DNA from: Eubacteriales bacterium
GTDB taxonomy: Bacteria; Bacillota; Clostridia; Oscillospirales; Butyricicoccaceae
Assembly: GCA_030539335.1 (NCBI GenBank)
Contig: JAUNSG010000004.1
Location: forward strand, 1-64,000
DNA length: 64,000 nt
Direction of reading: 5' to 3'
Numbering within the stretch: position 1 is the first letter of the stretch; each line of letters starts with the position of its first letter. Position numbers and translations under genes: made by a program. Shown here piece by piece: positions 51,017 to 59,796 of this stretch. Below the pieces are notes generated by a model that saw only the letters and a program-made list of their open reading frames with translations, was not told the origin of the DNA and searched no databases.

Positions 51017-51952
51017 ATGCCCGCGCTCGTCACACATTATATCTTTGCCACCGAAACCGCAGCGCATGCGGCATCTCCCCTGGCCGAGATCATTTCCGCC
51101 GATAACGATGCCTTTCTCTGGGGGGCACAGGGACCGGATATTCTCTTTTTCCACCATCCACTCCGGAAAAATACCGTCTCCCGTCTCGGTCACGCCATGC
51201 ATGACCGGTACATTGCCCATACTTTCTCCGTATTGGCTCAGGAATGTGCCCGGCACAACAATCCGTCTGCAGCCGCTTATCTGCTCGGATTCTGCTGCCA
51301 CTATGCCCTTGACCGCACCGTACATCCCTTCGTCACCTATCTCGTCCAATACCGTCTGGACCCACAGTATCCGACGCTTTCCTATTCCTCCCTGCACCAT
51401 CTCTGTGAATCCGAGATGGACCGAATTCTGATCGTTGACCGCGGCCTGCGCGTCCCGAACAGCCGGAAGCACGGCGCTGCCCTCCCGGCACACCGTCTGC
51501 TCACCTATTCGCCGCAGGTACGCGATGCCGCTGCCCAGCTTCTTTCCGCCGCCGCACGGGAAACCTACGGCGTGCGCCTGTCCTCCCGCCAGGTCACCCG
51601 CTCCATGCGCAGTATGCTGCAAATTACCCATGCGCTTCAGAACCCGACCGGGCGACGCGCCAGCCGGGTTGCCGCTCTCGAAAAGCTGTTCCACAGCGAA
51701 GGGATGTTCTCCTCTCTCATGCGGCCCTATGCCCCGCTTCCGGTGGACTGCACCAACCGGAACCATGCGGCCTGGACGGATGCCGCCACCCCACATCTGC
51801 GCCGGTACGAAAGCTTCCCCGACCTGATGAAACGCGCGGAGCAAACCGCACTGCGGCTGATGGACTGTTCCTGCCAAGCTGTGCAGCATGGCACCCGGCT
51901 TCCACCGGAACTGTTCTCGCTCAACTACCTCGGTCTGACCGAGTGGCGGTAA
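51017..51952 (+). CDS. Zinc-dependent phospholipase C-like protein
   Basis: 311 residues. The N-terminal ALVTHYIFATETA, FLWGAQGPDILFF, MHDRYIAHTFSVL and GFCCHYALDRTVHPFVTYL carry His/Asp/Trp residues laid out as in zinc-dependent phospholipase C / S1-P1 nuclease folds; SSLHHLCESEMDRIL adds more ligands. No signal peptide is seen, so it probably acts in the cytoplasm and its substrate is unknown. It stands alone. Confidence 0.8.
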   Translation: MPALVTHYIFATETAAHAASPLAEIISADNDAFLWGAQGPDILFFHHPLRKNTVSRLGHAMHDRYIAHTFSVLAQECARHNNPSAAAYLLGFCCHYALDRTVHPFVTYLVQYRLDPQYPTLSYSSLHHLCESEMDRILIVDRGLRVPNSRKHGAALPAHRLLTYSPQVRDAAAQLLSAAARETYGVRLSSRQVTRSMRSMLQITHALQNPTGRRASRVAALEKLFHSEGMFSSLMRPYAPLPVDCTNRNHAAWTDAATPHLRRYESFPDLMKRAEQTALRLMDCSCQAVQHGTRLPPELFSLNYLGLTEWR

Positions 51953-51970
51953 ACCAAGGACATCAAAAAA

Positions 51971-52000
51971 AGGCATCGGACCGACGTCCGATGCCTTTTT
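51971..52000. terminator. Bidirectional hairpin
   Basis: AGGCATCGGA ... TCCGATGCCT stem flanked by A and T runs, between two convergent genes. Confidence 0.85.
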
Positions 52001-52007
52001 CGGCACT

Positions 52008-52868
52008 TTATGCTGTTTCCGTAGTTTGCCCGAACTGTGTCAGCTGCACCAGCAGATACACAGTGGCAAACAGGCAGGCCGCCATACGGAACAAATCCGC
52101 CAGCGGCGCCGTCAACACCCATTCCGCCATCGTTCGGTTCATGCATGCAGCGAGCAGCATCCCGCCGTCACAGGTCAGCATCAGAAAGACGCTCAAGCCG
52201 GAGAACAGCGCGATGCACACCGGATGCGGCTCGGCAAAGAACAGACCGGCAATGTAATAAAACGCCGCCATGACCGCGATAATCAGCAGAAGGTCATATG
52301 CATAATCCTGCATGACCGGATTGCTGCTGTTTTCATGATAGGTCATAATCAGGCTCAGGCACGCCCAGAACATCGGCAGGCAGACAAACACACCCTGCCG
52401 TTTGGTCGCGGCATAGCCATCCTGCCTGCGGGCAAACAGCAGCAGGGTCACACCGGATACCACGCACAAAATCCACTGTGCCGCCAGCGCCACCAGCGCC
52501 GCCACGCCAAACGGATGGTACTCGCTGGTTTCCTCCGCCACCATACCGCCGAGATTCACCAGCGCCGCTACACCGATGACCGCCATCGCCGCACCGCAGA
52601 CCATACACACCACACGCGCGGCGTGTCCCATCTTTCCCATGAGCTGCTCATAGGACGTCCCCTTCGGCATCCGATAGCTGCTCCGGCTCAGCACAATGGA
52701 CAGGATGATCCCGGCAGCGCAGGCCAGCTTCAACGCCATCGCAGGGACATCCCCTGCGATCGGGAGTCCGTTCGCCGGCTCCATTCCATTCACAATGCTC
52801 AAACCGCGCAGAACCGCACCAGCCAGTCCCATCGCAATGACAAACAGGATATAAACGCTCCGTTTCAT
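52008..52868 (-). CDS. Polytopic membrane protein, unknown
   Basis: 286 residues from the ATG at 52868 (AGGAACGAGGAC upstream). About eight hydrophobic helices are visible, e.g. SVYILFVIAMGLAGAVL, MALKLACAAGIILSIVL, AALVALAAQWILCVVSGVTL and LLLIIAVMAAFYYIAGLFF. No known motif was recognised. It follows secA on the same strand with an 85-base gap. Possibly a transporter-like or sensor protein. Confidence 0.6.
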   Translation of the reverse strand: MKRSVYILFVIAMGLAGAVLRGLSIVNGMEPANGLPIAGDVPAMALKLACAAGIILSIVLSRSSYRMPKGTSYEQLMGKMGHAARVVCMVCGAAMAVIGVAALVNLGGMVAEETSEYHPFGVAALVALAAQWILCVVSGVTLLLFARRQDGYAATKRQGVFVCLPMFWACLSLIMTYHENSSNPVMQDYAYDLLLIIAVMAAFYYIAGLFFAEPHPVCIALFSGLSVFLMLTCDGGMLLAACMNRTMAEWVLTAPLADLFRMAACLFATVYLLVQLTQFGQTTETA

Positions 52869-52953
52869 GTCCTCGTTCCTTTCCCAAACATTCCGAGCGG
52901 CCATGCGAAAGCCGCACCGCCGCCCGTTTGCATCACAATCGTTTCCGCGCTGT

Positions 52954-55791
52954 TCAGGCGTTGCGGCCACAGCACTTCTTGTACTTCTTACCGCTTCCGC
53001 ACGGGCACGGATCGTTTCTGCCCGGCTTCTTCATCGCCTTCTGCGGGGTCTTTTTCAGACTGCCGTCGTCTGCTCCGGAGGTACCGCTCTCCTTGGCCAC
53101 CTTCTCACGCTTCGGCTCCTGCCGTGTCTGTACACGGGCCAGATACATCATGCGGACGGTGTCCTCACGGATCGAGGTAACCATCGAGTCGTACATATCC
53201 GAGCCTTCACGCTTGTACTCGATGACCGGATCGTGCTGACCATAGGCGCGCAGACCGATGCCGTTGCGCAGCTCGGTCATCGCATCGATATGATCCATCC
53301 ATTTCTGATCCACGTTGCGCAGCAGGATCACACGCTCCAGCTCTCGCATGATCTCCGGTGTGACCTGCTTTTCCTTGGCTTCGTACACCGCATGGGCGCG
53401 GTCGCACAGCTGGTTGCGCAGTGCATCCGGCTCCAGATCGTCCAGCTCCTCGTTGGTAAACTGCATCTCGTTCGGCAGAAGGAACAAACCGACAAACTTC
53501 TTGCGGATCTGCTCGATGTCCTCCTGCTCAATGTACGGCTTTTCACCCAATACGCCATGCAGCGTACTTTCAATCGTCTCATCCACCATGTGCAGAATGG
53601 ATTCCTTCAGATCTTCGCCATTCAGAACCTTATCACGCTGCTCATAGATAACGCCGCGCTGCTTGTTCAGCACATCATCGTATTCGACGACGCTCTTACG
53701 GATGCCAAAGTTGCGGGATTCGACCTTCTTCTGTGCGCTCTCAATCGCACCGGACAGCATCTTCTGGTCGATCGGCGTCTCGTCATCCATGCCGAAGCGG
53801 TCCAGCATTCCCATGACGCGCTCGGAGCCAAACAGACGCATCAGGTCATCCTCCATCGAAATGAAGAAGTTCGACTCACCCGGATCGCCCTGACGTCCGG
53901 CACGGCCGCGCAGCTGGTTGTCAATGCGGCGGGATTCGTGGCGCTCGGTGCCCAGAATGCACAGGCCGCCGGCCTGACGCACCAACTCGGCATCGTGCGC
54001 AATCTTCTCCTTAAAGCCCGCAAGCAGCTTCTGGTATTCGCGGCGGATGGCGAGGATCTCCTCGTCGTCCGTCTCGGCAAAACCGTTCGCCTCCTGAATC
54101 AGCTCCTCCTCATGGCCCTGCTTGCGCAGCGCTTCCATCGCCAGCTGCTCCGCATTGCCGCCGAGGACGATATCCGTACCACGGCCGGCCATGTTGGTCG
54201 CAATCGTCACGGCGCCCAGCTTGCCCGCCTGTGCGACGATCTCCGCTTCCTTTTCGTGATATTTCGCGTTCAGGACATTGTGCGGAATGCCCTCGCGCTT
54301 GAGCATCTTACTCAGCAGCTCACTCTTTTCGATCGAAACCGTGCCGACCAGAATCGGCTGCTGCCGTGCGTTGCACTCCTTGATCTTGTTGACCGCGGCG
54401 CGGAACTTGCCCATCTCCGTGCGGTAAACCGCATCCGGATTGTCAATACGGGCAATCGGACGGTTGGTCGGAATCTCGACTACATCCAGGCTGTAAATCT
54501 CGCGGAACTCATCCTCTTCCGTCAGCGCCGTGCCGGTCATGCCGGACAGCTTTCCGTACAGACGGAAGTAGTTCTGGAAGGTAATCGTCGCCAGCGTCTT
54601 GTTCTCGTGCTGCACCTTGACGTGCTCCTTCGCCTCAATGGCCTGATGCAGTCCATCCGAATAGCGGCGGCCGAACATCAGACGACCGGTAAATTCATCG
54701 ACAATAATGATTTCGTTGTCGCGGATGACGTAATCGACATCCTTCTTCATGACGCCATGGGCGCGGATCGCCTGATTGATGTGGTGCGCCAGCGTGGTGT
54801 TTTCCGGATCGGACAGGTTGTCCACATGGAAGTATTCCTCCGCCTTTTTCTGACCGACCGGGCTGAGCATCGCGGTGTTTGCCTTCTCATCGACAACATA
54901 ATCCGCACGGATCTGCGCGAGAATCTGCTGGTCCTCTTCGGACATCGGGCCATACTTCTTCGGGTCTTGCTTGCGCAGTTCCATTTCCTGCAGAACGCGT
55001 TCGCCCTCCGATTCAACGTCAATCTTAGCATCTGCTTCCTTAATCCGGTAGCACTTCAGGCGGGAGACAAAGACATCCGCCTGTGCATACAGGTCGGTGG
55101 ACTTGTCGCCCTGACCGGAGATAATCAGCGGGGTACGCGCCTCGTCGATCAGGATGGAGTCCACCTCATCGACCACGGCAAACGCATGGCCGCGCTGTAC
55201 CTTGTCCTTTTTGTAAATCGCCATGTTATCGCGCAGATAGTCAAAGCCGAACTCATTGTTCGTACCATAGGTGATATCCGCCTCATACATCGACTTGCGC
55301 TGCTCCGCCGGAACCTCATGGATAATCAGACCAACTTTCAGTCCCAAAAAGCGGTAAACCTTACCCATCCACTCGCTGTCGCGTTTTGCCAGATAATCGT
55401 TTACCGTTACAATATGAACGCCCTTGCCAGTCAGTGCATTCAGATAAACCGGCAGTGTCGCCACAAGGGTCTTACCTTCACCGGTCTTCATCTCGGCTAT
55501 CCGTCCCTGATGCAGGACTATGCCGCCGATCACCTGTACACGGTAGTGCCGCATGCCAAGCACACGGTCCGCTGCCTCACGCATGGTGGCAAACGCCTCC
55601 GGCAGGAGCGAATCGAGCGTTTCGCCATCCGCATAGCGCTGCTTGAACTCCGCAGTTTTTCCGCGCAGCTCCTTGTCAGAGAGCTTCCGGTACTCGTCCT
55701 CCAATGCATCTACCTTATCTGCAATCGGACGGATTTTCTTCAGCTCATGCTGGCTGTGCGTTCCGAATATTTTTTCCAATAATCGAGCCAT
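52954..55791 (-). CDS. secA: Preprotein translocase ATPase SecA
   Basis: 945 residues, the standard length, from the ATG at 55791 (AAAGGAATAGACAG upstream). NBD1 has [13 protein letters not shown] (Walker A) and [16 protein letters not shown], followed by preprotein cross-linking and wing domains and NBD2 with [13 protein letters not shown]. The C-terminal zinc site is [17 protein letters not shown], used for SecB or ribosome contact. It drives Sec-dependent export through SecYEG. Stands alone. Confidence 0.98.
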   Translation of the reverse strand: MARLLEKIFGTHSQHELKKIRPIADKVDALEDEYRKLSDKELRGKTAEFKQRYADGETLDSLLPEAFATMREAADRVLGMRHYRVQVIGGIVLHQGRIAEMKTGEGKTLVATLPVYLNALTGKGVHIVTVNDYLAKRDSEWMGKVYRFLGLKVGLIIHEVPAEQRKSMYEADITYGTNNEFGFDYLRDNMAIYKKDKVQRGHAFAVVDEVDSILIDEARTPLIISGQGDKSTDLYAQADVFVSRLKCYRIKEADAKIDVESEGERVLQEMELRKQDPKKYGPMSEEDQQILAQIRADYVVDEKANTAMLSPVGQKKAEEYFHVDNLSDPENTTLAHHINQAIRAHGVMKKDVDYVIRDNEIIIVDEFTGRLMFGRRYSDGLHQAIEAKEHVKVQHENKTLATITFQNYFRLYGKLSGMTGTALTEEDEFREIYSLDVVEIPTNRPIARIDNPDAVYRTEMGKFRAAVNKIKECNARQQPILVGTVSIEKSELLSKMLKREGIPHNVLNAKYHEKEAEIVAQAGKLGAVTIATNMAGRGTDIVLGGNAEQLAMEALRKQGHEEELIQEANGFAETDDEEILAIRREYQKLLAGFKEKIAHDAELVRQAGGLCILGTERHESRRIDNQLRGRAGRQGDPGESNFFISMEDDLMRLFGSERVMGMLDRFGMDDETPIDQKMLSGAIESAQKKVESRNFGIRKSVVEYDDVLNKQRGVIYEQRDKVLNGEDLKESILHMVDETIESTLHGVLGEKPYIEQEDIEQIRKKFVGLFLLPNEMQFTNEELDDLEPDALRNQLCDRAHAVYEAKEKQVTPEIMRELERVILLRNVDQKWMDHIDAMTELRNGIGLRAYGQHDPVIEYKREGSDMYDSMVTSIREDTVRMMYLARVQTRQEPKREKVAKESGTSGADDGSLKKTPQKAMKKPGRNDPCPCGSGKKYKKCCGRNA

Positions 55792-56255
55792 TCTGTCTAT
55801 TCCTTTCAAGCGGGCGGTTCTGTCTCCCGATCCACCCACATTTTTGCATTCTACTTTGCATTATAGCACAGTTCTTCCCAGAAGAAAAATAACTTTTTGT
55901 AAATTTACAAAAAATGCTGTGTGGTAGAAAAAATGACGCCAGATATATCAAATCAGCTCAAATCGAAAATATATTTTATTATTTTAGAATTTTAAAGGAC
56001 TATTTAGAATTTTTAATAATATATTTTTATTTATAGAAAGAAATTATTGACTTATTGTAATTTTTATTGTATACTCATAATGGATTTAGTAATTATATCC
56101 AAATTTAATCAAATTGGTTCTATTCTAACCGTATTGATGGTAAATCAAGCTATACAGGAAAAACAAAATCATTTTACATCTATAAACCATCTTCCATTCA
56201 GCATAAAATTTTACCATACGGAACTGCCGAATAATACATCGAGGTGCATATTATA
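55792..56255. other. AT-rich intergenic region
   Basis: About 460 bases, very AT-rich between 55940 and 56080. It holds a plus-strand promoter: TTGACT at 56047-56052, 17-bp spacer, TATACT at 56070-56075. A 58-codon frame at 56080 has no ribosome site. I see nothing else. Confidence 0.5.
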
Positions 56256-56777
56256 ATGATTAACCACGAAAAACTTTTTCAAACCGGCACCAAAATTGCT
56301 GCCGCATCCCTTGTTTTAATGATAGCCCTTTGGTTTAGCTGGCCGATTGCAAGTTCTACCGTACGTTCGTTTTCTGGAAATGACGGTCTGTTTGACTCAC
56401 CATTTCTCAGTCACGGCGCACTGCTCAGTAATATAATTTTGCTGTTGTTCGGACTGATTCTGATGATCTTGGGATGGCGCTATTCTACTTCTTCCCGTCT
56501 CGTCATACAGTACGAAACGTTGTTCTTTCTAGGTACGCGCATTCTTGCTCTGGCTCTCGCTCTATTTGTCGTACTGCTTCAAGCCGAAGTATTCCTCCGC
56601 GGTGGCTTGTTTCCGGATCCGGATGCACAACTCGGATTCACACCCTGGTGGTGTACTTCAGATTCTCCAGTGTACGTTCTGACAACCAATGGAATCCTGT
56701 TTCTATTGGGGTTGGTGTGTTTTCTTTTGGGATGGTTCGGATCGCGACCTGTTTCTCAATTGTTCAAAAAACGGTAA
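56256..56777 (+). CDS. Small membrane protein, four helices
   Basis: 173 residues from the ATG at 56256 (GAGGTGCATATTATA upstream). Helices: AAASLVLMIALWFSWPIA, LLSNIILLLFGLILMILGW, ILALALALFVVLLQAEVFL and GILFLLGLVCFLLGWFG. It has its own promoter and terminator. No family was recognised. Confidence 0.6.
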   Translation: MINHEKLFQTGTKIAAASLVLMIALWFSWPIASSTVRSFSGNDGLFDSPFLSHGALLSNIILLLFGLILMILGWRYSTSSRLVIQYETLFFLGTRILALALALFVVLLQAEVFLRGGLFPDPDAQLGFTPWWCTSDSPVYVLTTNGILFLLGLVCFLLGWFGSRPVSQLFKKR

Positions 56778-56784
56778 TCCACGG

Positions 56785-56813
56785 ACCTGTCGCTTTCGGG
56801 CGACAGGTTTTTC
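56785..56813 (+). terminator. Terminator
   Basis: ACCTGTCG ... CGACAGGT followed by TTTTTC. Confidence 0.8.
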
Positions 56814-56850
56814 TTCTTTTCCAAAATCAAAAAAACTTTTCCTCAAAATC

Positions 56851-56879
56851 TTTACTTCCTCCCGGAATTTCACTATAAT
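56851..56879 (+). promoter_or_regulatory. Promoter of prfB
   Basis: -35 TTTACT at 56851-56856, 17-bp spacer, -10 TATAAT at 56874-56879. Confidence 0.6.
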
Positions 56880-56927
56880 ATTATATTGAGAAATCATACT
56901 ATACCGAATTTGTGAGGAGAATCTGCT

Positions 56928-58055
56928 TTGGCACTGATCGAATTTGAAGATTATAAACAGAAATTAAACAACCTGGAGCCGGACATTGACGAGCTGGAGC
57001 GCGCCTATGATCTGGAACGCTCCGCCGAAGAGGTGGAGGAACTGGAAAACCGCGCCAGCGAACCGGGCTTCTGGGATGATATGGAGAAATCACAGAAAAT
57101 CCTTCAGCGCACCAAGGCGCTCAAGGACAAGATCGAAGGCTTCCACAACCTGAAAACCCAGTGGGAGGATCTGCTGACCCTCTGTGATCTGGCAATCGAG
57201 GCGGAGGACGAGTCCATGCTGGAGGAGCTGGAATCCGGCTTTGCCGAACTGACGGACGATCTGGACCGCCGCAAGCTGGCCACCCTGCTTCTAGGCGATT
57301 ATGACAGCAACAACGCCATTCTGTCCTTCCACGCCGGAGCCGGCGGAACCGAGGCGCAGGACTGGTGCGAAATGCTTTACCGCATGTATACCCGCTGGGC
57401 GGAGCGCCATGGCTTCACCTATCAGATCCTTGACTATCTGGAAGGAGACGATGCCGGTCTGAAATCCGCCTCCATCCTGATTCAGGGCGAAAACGCCTAT
57501 GGCTTCCTGAAAAGCGAATCCGGCGTCCATCGTCTGGTCCGTGTCTCCCCGTTTGATTCCTCCGGCCGCCGTCACACGTCGTTCTCGGCGGTTGAGGTCA
57601 TGCCGGAAATCGACGATGACAATTCTGTCGAGATCCGTCCGGAGGATGTCGAGATGCAGGTATTCCGCTCGTCCGGTGCCGGCGGCCAGCACATCAACAA
57701 GACTTCGTCCGCCGTCCGTCTGATCCACAAGCCGACCGGAATCGTCGTCGCCTGCCAGACCGAGCGAAGCCAGTTCCAAAACCGCGACACCTGTATGAAA
57801 ATGCTGCGTTCCAAGCTGATGGAAATCAAGGAGCGCGAACATTTGGACAAGATCGAGGACATCAAGGGCGATCAGAAGAAGATCGAATGGGGCAGCCAGA
57901 TCCGCTCCTATGTCTTCATGCCGTACACACTGGCAAAGGACACCCGCACGGCATTCGAAAACTCGAACATCGACGCGGTAATGGATGGCGACATTGACGG
58001 CTTTATCAATGCCTATCTGACGGCGCAGGCAACCGGAACCCTGCAAAGCAAATAA
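56928..58055 (+). CDS. prfB: Peptide chain release factor 2
   Basis: 375 residues; the start is TTG at 56928 with GAGGAGAATCTGC upstream. It has VSPFDSSGRRHTSF, with the RF2 recognition tripeptide SPF, and SSGAGGQHINKTSSAVRLIH with the universal GGQ. The N-terminal helical domain is continuous from codon 1, so the programmed +1 frameshift found in most prfB genes is absent. It releases peptides at UGA and UAA. Confidence 0.96.
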   Translation: MALIEFEDYKQKLNNLEPDIDELERAYDLERSAEEVEELENRASEPGFWDDMEKSQKILQRTKALKDKIEGFHNLKTQWEDLLTLCDLAIEAEDESMLEELESGFAELTDDLDRRKLATLLLGDYDSNNAILSFHAGAGGTEAQDWCEMLYRMYTRWAERHGFTYQILDYLEGDDAGLKSASILIQGENAYGFLKSESGVHRLVRVSPFDSSGRRHTSFSAVEVMPEIDDDNSVEIRPEDVEMQVFRSSGAGGQHINKTSSAVRLIHKPTGIVVACQTERSQFQNRDTCMKMLRSKLMEIKEREHLDKIEDIKGDQKKIEWGSQIRSYVFMPYTLAKDTRTAFENSNIDAVMDGDIDGFINAYLTAQATGTLQSK

Positions 58056-58478
58056 CCTTCCCAAGCTGCACGATCCACAGGCTCTGTCTTCCCAAGACAG
58101 GGCCTGTTTTTTCTGTCCGGATGCGGCGGAAACCGCCCGCCTCACGCTGCCACAGCAAGAATTTGAAATGCTGCAAAGCCTCTCGTTCCGCAGGAATACA
58201 CCCGAACGATAAGCGCGTTCCCCTCCCTCTTTTTCTTTCGTCATTTTGTTGATATGAAATCGCTTGTTTTTGTCTATTTTCAATATGTTTTTTCCTATCA
58301 CCTGTGCACTTATTACGAAAACAGCATTTTGACTATGTGCACTTTGCACACACCCAAATTATTAGCAAAATTATGGATTGTATTTTCCCGAAAAATATGC
58401 GAAACTTCATTTGCTGAAAAAACAGAAGATTGTTCCCAGCATACATCACTTATATTTAAAAGAAGAAGGTATTTTATT
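58056..58478. other. Intergenic region prfB / EIIA-like gene
   Basis: About 420 bases. A terminator (58078-58112) ends prfB. The rest is unremarkable, with a long upstream open stretch without a start signal and AT-rich promoter-like DNA before 58479. No RNA gene was recognised. Confidence 0.5.
58078..58112 (+). terminator. Terminator of prfB
   Basis: CAGGCTCTGTCTT ... AAGACAGGGCCTG followed by TTTTTT. Confidence 0.85.
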
Positions 58479-58931
58479 ATGCGCTCTACTACTATGACTG
58501 CGCCGGTTTCCGGCAAGTGCGTTCCGCTCCAGGCAATTTACAACTCGACCTACAGCTCCGGTGATCTGGGTCAGGGCATTGCGATCCTCCCGACCGAAGG
58601 CACGGTCTCCGCTCCGTTTGACTGCGTTGTCACCCGTGTTTCCGAATCCCGCCACTGCGTGGTAGTCAGCGACACGGAAACCAACTACGAGGTTTTGATC
58701 GCCGCTGATTTCTCCTTCTATTCCGATGCCTTCCATCTGGCGGTTGCACCGGGACAGAAGCTTTCCAAGGGCGACGTTCTGTTCACCATGGATCTCGAAA
58801 AGATTGATCTCGGTGTCGGTTCGGTTTCGGTTCCGTGCGTATTTGCGGGCTTCACCTCGACCAACGGCATGAATATGTCCTATGGCGACGCGGTTCGCGG
58901 CGAGACCACGGTTCTGACCTGCGCCGGCTGA
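58479..58931 (+). CDS. PTS EIIA(Glc)-like protein lacking the phosphorylated His
   Basis: 150 residues; ATG at 58479 with AGAAGAAGGTATTTTATT upstream. The fold markers of glucose-type EIIA are all there: TAPVSGKCVPLQAI, GQGIAILPTEGTVSAPFDCV, SRHCVVVSDT with the first active His (59), GQKLSKGDVLFTMDLEKI. But the phosphorylated His, expected in VLIHIG, is replaced: the strand reads VLIAADFSF, giving Ala at 75. It cannot accept phosphate from HPr in the usual way. A regulatory or scaffold role is inferred. No other PTS gene is near. Confidence 0.85.
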   Translation: MRSTTMTAPVSGKCVPLQAIYNSTYSSGDLGQGIAILPTEGTVSAPFDCVVTRVSESRHCVVVSDTETNYEVLIAADFSFYSDAFHLAVAPGQKLSKGDVLFTMDLEKIDLGVGSVSVPCVFAGFTSTNGMNMSYGDAVRGETTVLTCAG

Positions 58932-58967
58932 TCCATCACGCATAATCCACTTCCTTTTTACACATAG

Positions 58968-59008
58968 TAAAGGCATCCCAACCACCATCGGGATGCCTTT
59001 ACTTTTTT
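58968..59008 (+). terminator. Terminator
   Basis: TAAAGGCATCCC ... GGGATGCCTTTA followed by CTTTTTT. Confidence 0.85.
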
Positions 59009-59030
59009 GCGAAATCTGCGAGGATGCTCT

Positions 59031-59390
59031 ATGAAACAGCGTTTGCAATACTTGACCATCGGCGCACTCGCCGGCGCCGCCAACGGGTTTTTCGGCTCTG
59101 GCGGCGGGCTATTTTTGGTCCCGCTTCTGGCCGGCTGGATAAAAACTACCCAGAAACAGGCCTTTGCGACTTCGGTCGCCGTTGTCTTTCTGCTCTCTGC
59201 CGTCAGTACCGCCTTTTATCTGTATCGCGGGACGGTATCCCTCTCTCTGGCCGCGCCCTATCTGATCGGCGGGTTTTTCGGCGGCATTGTCTCCGGCCTG
59301 GTCTTTCGTCGGATGTCCTCCTCCCTGCTTCGGCGCCTGTTCGGCCTTCTGCTTGTCTGGGGCGGCATCCGCTCGGTACTGCTATGGTAG
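59031..59390 (+). CDS. TauE/SafE-type permease, first half
   Basis: 119 residues from the ATG at 59031 (GAGGATGCTCT upstream). Opens MKQRLQYLTIGALAGAANGF with FGSGGGLFLVPLLAGW, the signature of sulfite/organoanion exporters of the TSUP family. It holds about half of the usual eight-helix protein. The second half is the next gene, whose start overlaps this stop (ATGGTAG). Presumably they form a two-chain transporter. Confidence 0.8.
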   Translation: MKQRLQYLTIGALAGAANGFFGSGGGLFLVPLLAGWIKTTQKQAFATSVAVVFLLSAVSTAFYLYRGTVSLSLAAPYLIGGFFGGIVSGLVFRRMSSSLLRRLFGLLLVWGGIRSVLLW

Positions 59391-59752
59391 GCGGCATTCT
59401 GGTCGGTGCCATCACCGGCATCCTGTCCGGCTTCGGCATCGGCGGCGGGTCGCTGCTGATCCTCTGGCTCACAATGGTACAGGGGATGGAGCAGCTCACC
59501 GCATCCGGTATCAATCTGTTTTATTTTCTTTGCTGTGCACCGCCTGCCCTGGTCTCCCATGCGCGCAACCATCTGATTGTCTGGCGCGCGCTGCTGTGGT
59601 GCTCCCTGTCCGGCTGCGCCATCTCTCCGCTGGCATCGCTGCTGGCATCGAGTGTTTCCTCCGATTTGCTCCGACGGGCGTTCGGTGTCTTACTACTCGT
59701 ACTGGGAATTCGCGAACTGTTTCATAAAAAGAAGAAAAAGGAAGAAAAATAA
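59384..59752 (+). CDS. TauE/SafE-type permease, second half
   Basis: 122 residues from the ATG at 59384, inside the previous gene end. Contains ILVGAITGILSGFGIGGGSL and ends in a long Lys tail (HKKKKKEEK). It mirrors the first half, including the GxGGG loop, as expected for a split TSUP permease made of two homologous half-units. Substrate unknown. Confidence 0.8.
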   Translation: MVGGILVGAITGILSGFGIGGGSLLILWLTMVQGMEQLTASGINLFYFLCCAPPALVSHARNHLIVWRALLWCSLSGCAISPLASLLASSVSSDLLRRAFGVLLLVLGIRELFHKKKKKEEK

Positions 59753-59782
59753 CAATCCCGCCAGATTACTTCGGCGGGATTG
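59753..59782. terminator. Bidirectional hairpin
   Basis: CAATCCCGCC ... GGCGGGATTG, between the permease and the convergent surface protein gene. Confidence 0.8.
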
Positions 59783-59796
59783 TCACTATGCTTTTC

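Noticed and set aside
52867..55782. 971-codon plus-strand frame opposite secA
   Set aside because: Shadow of secA; the minus strand carries all SecA motifs.
56080..56256. 58-codon frame before the small membrane protein
   Set aside because: No ribosome site; the downstream ATG at 56256 has GAGGTGCATATTATA. The frame is probably 5' leader.
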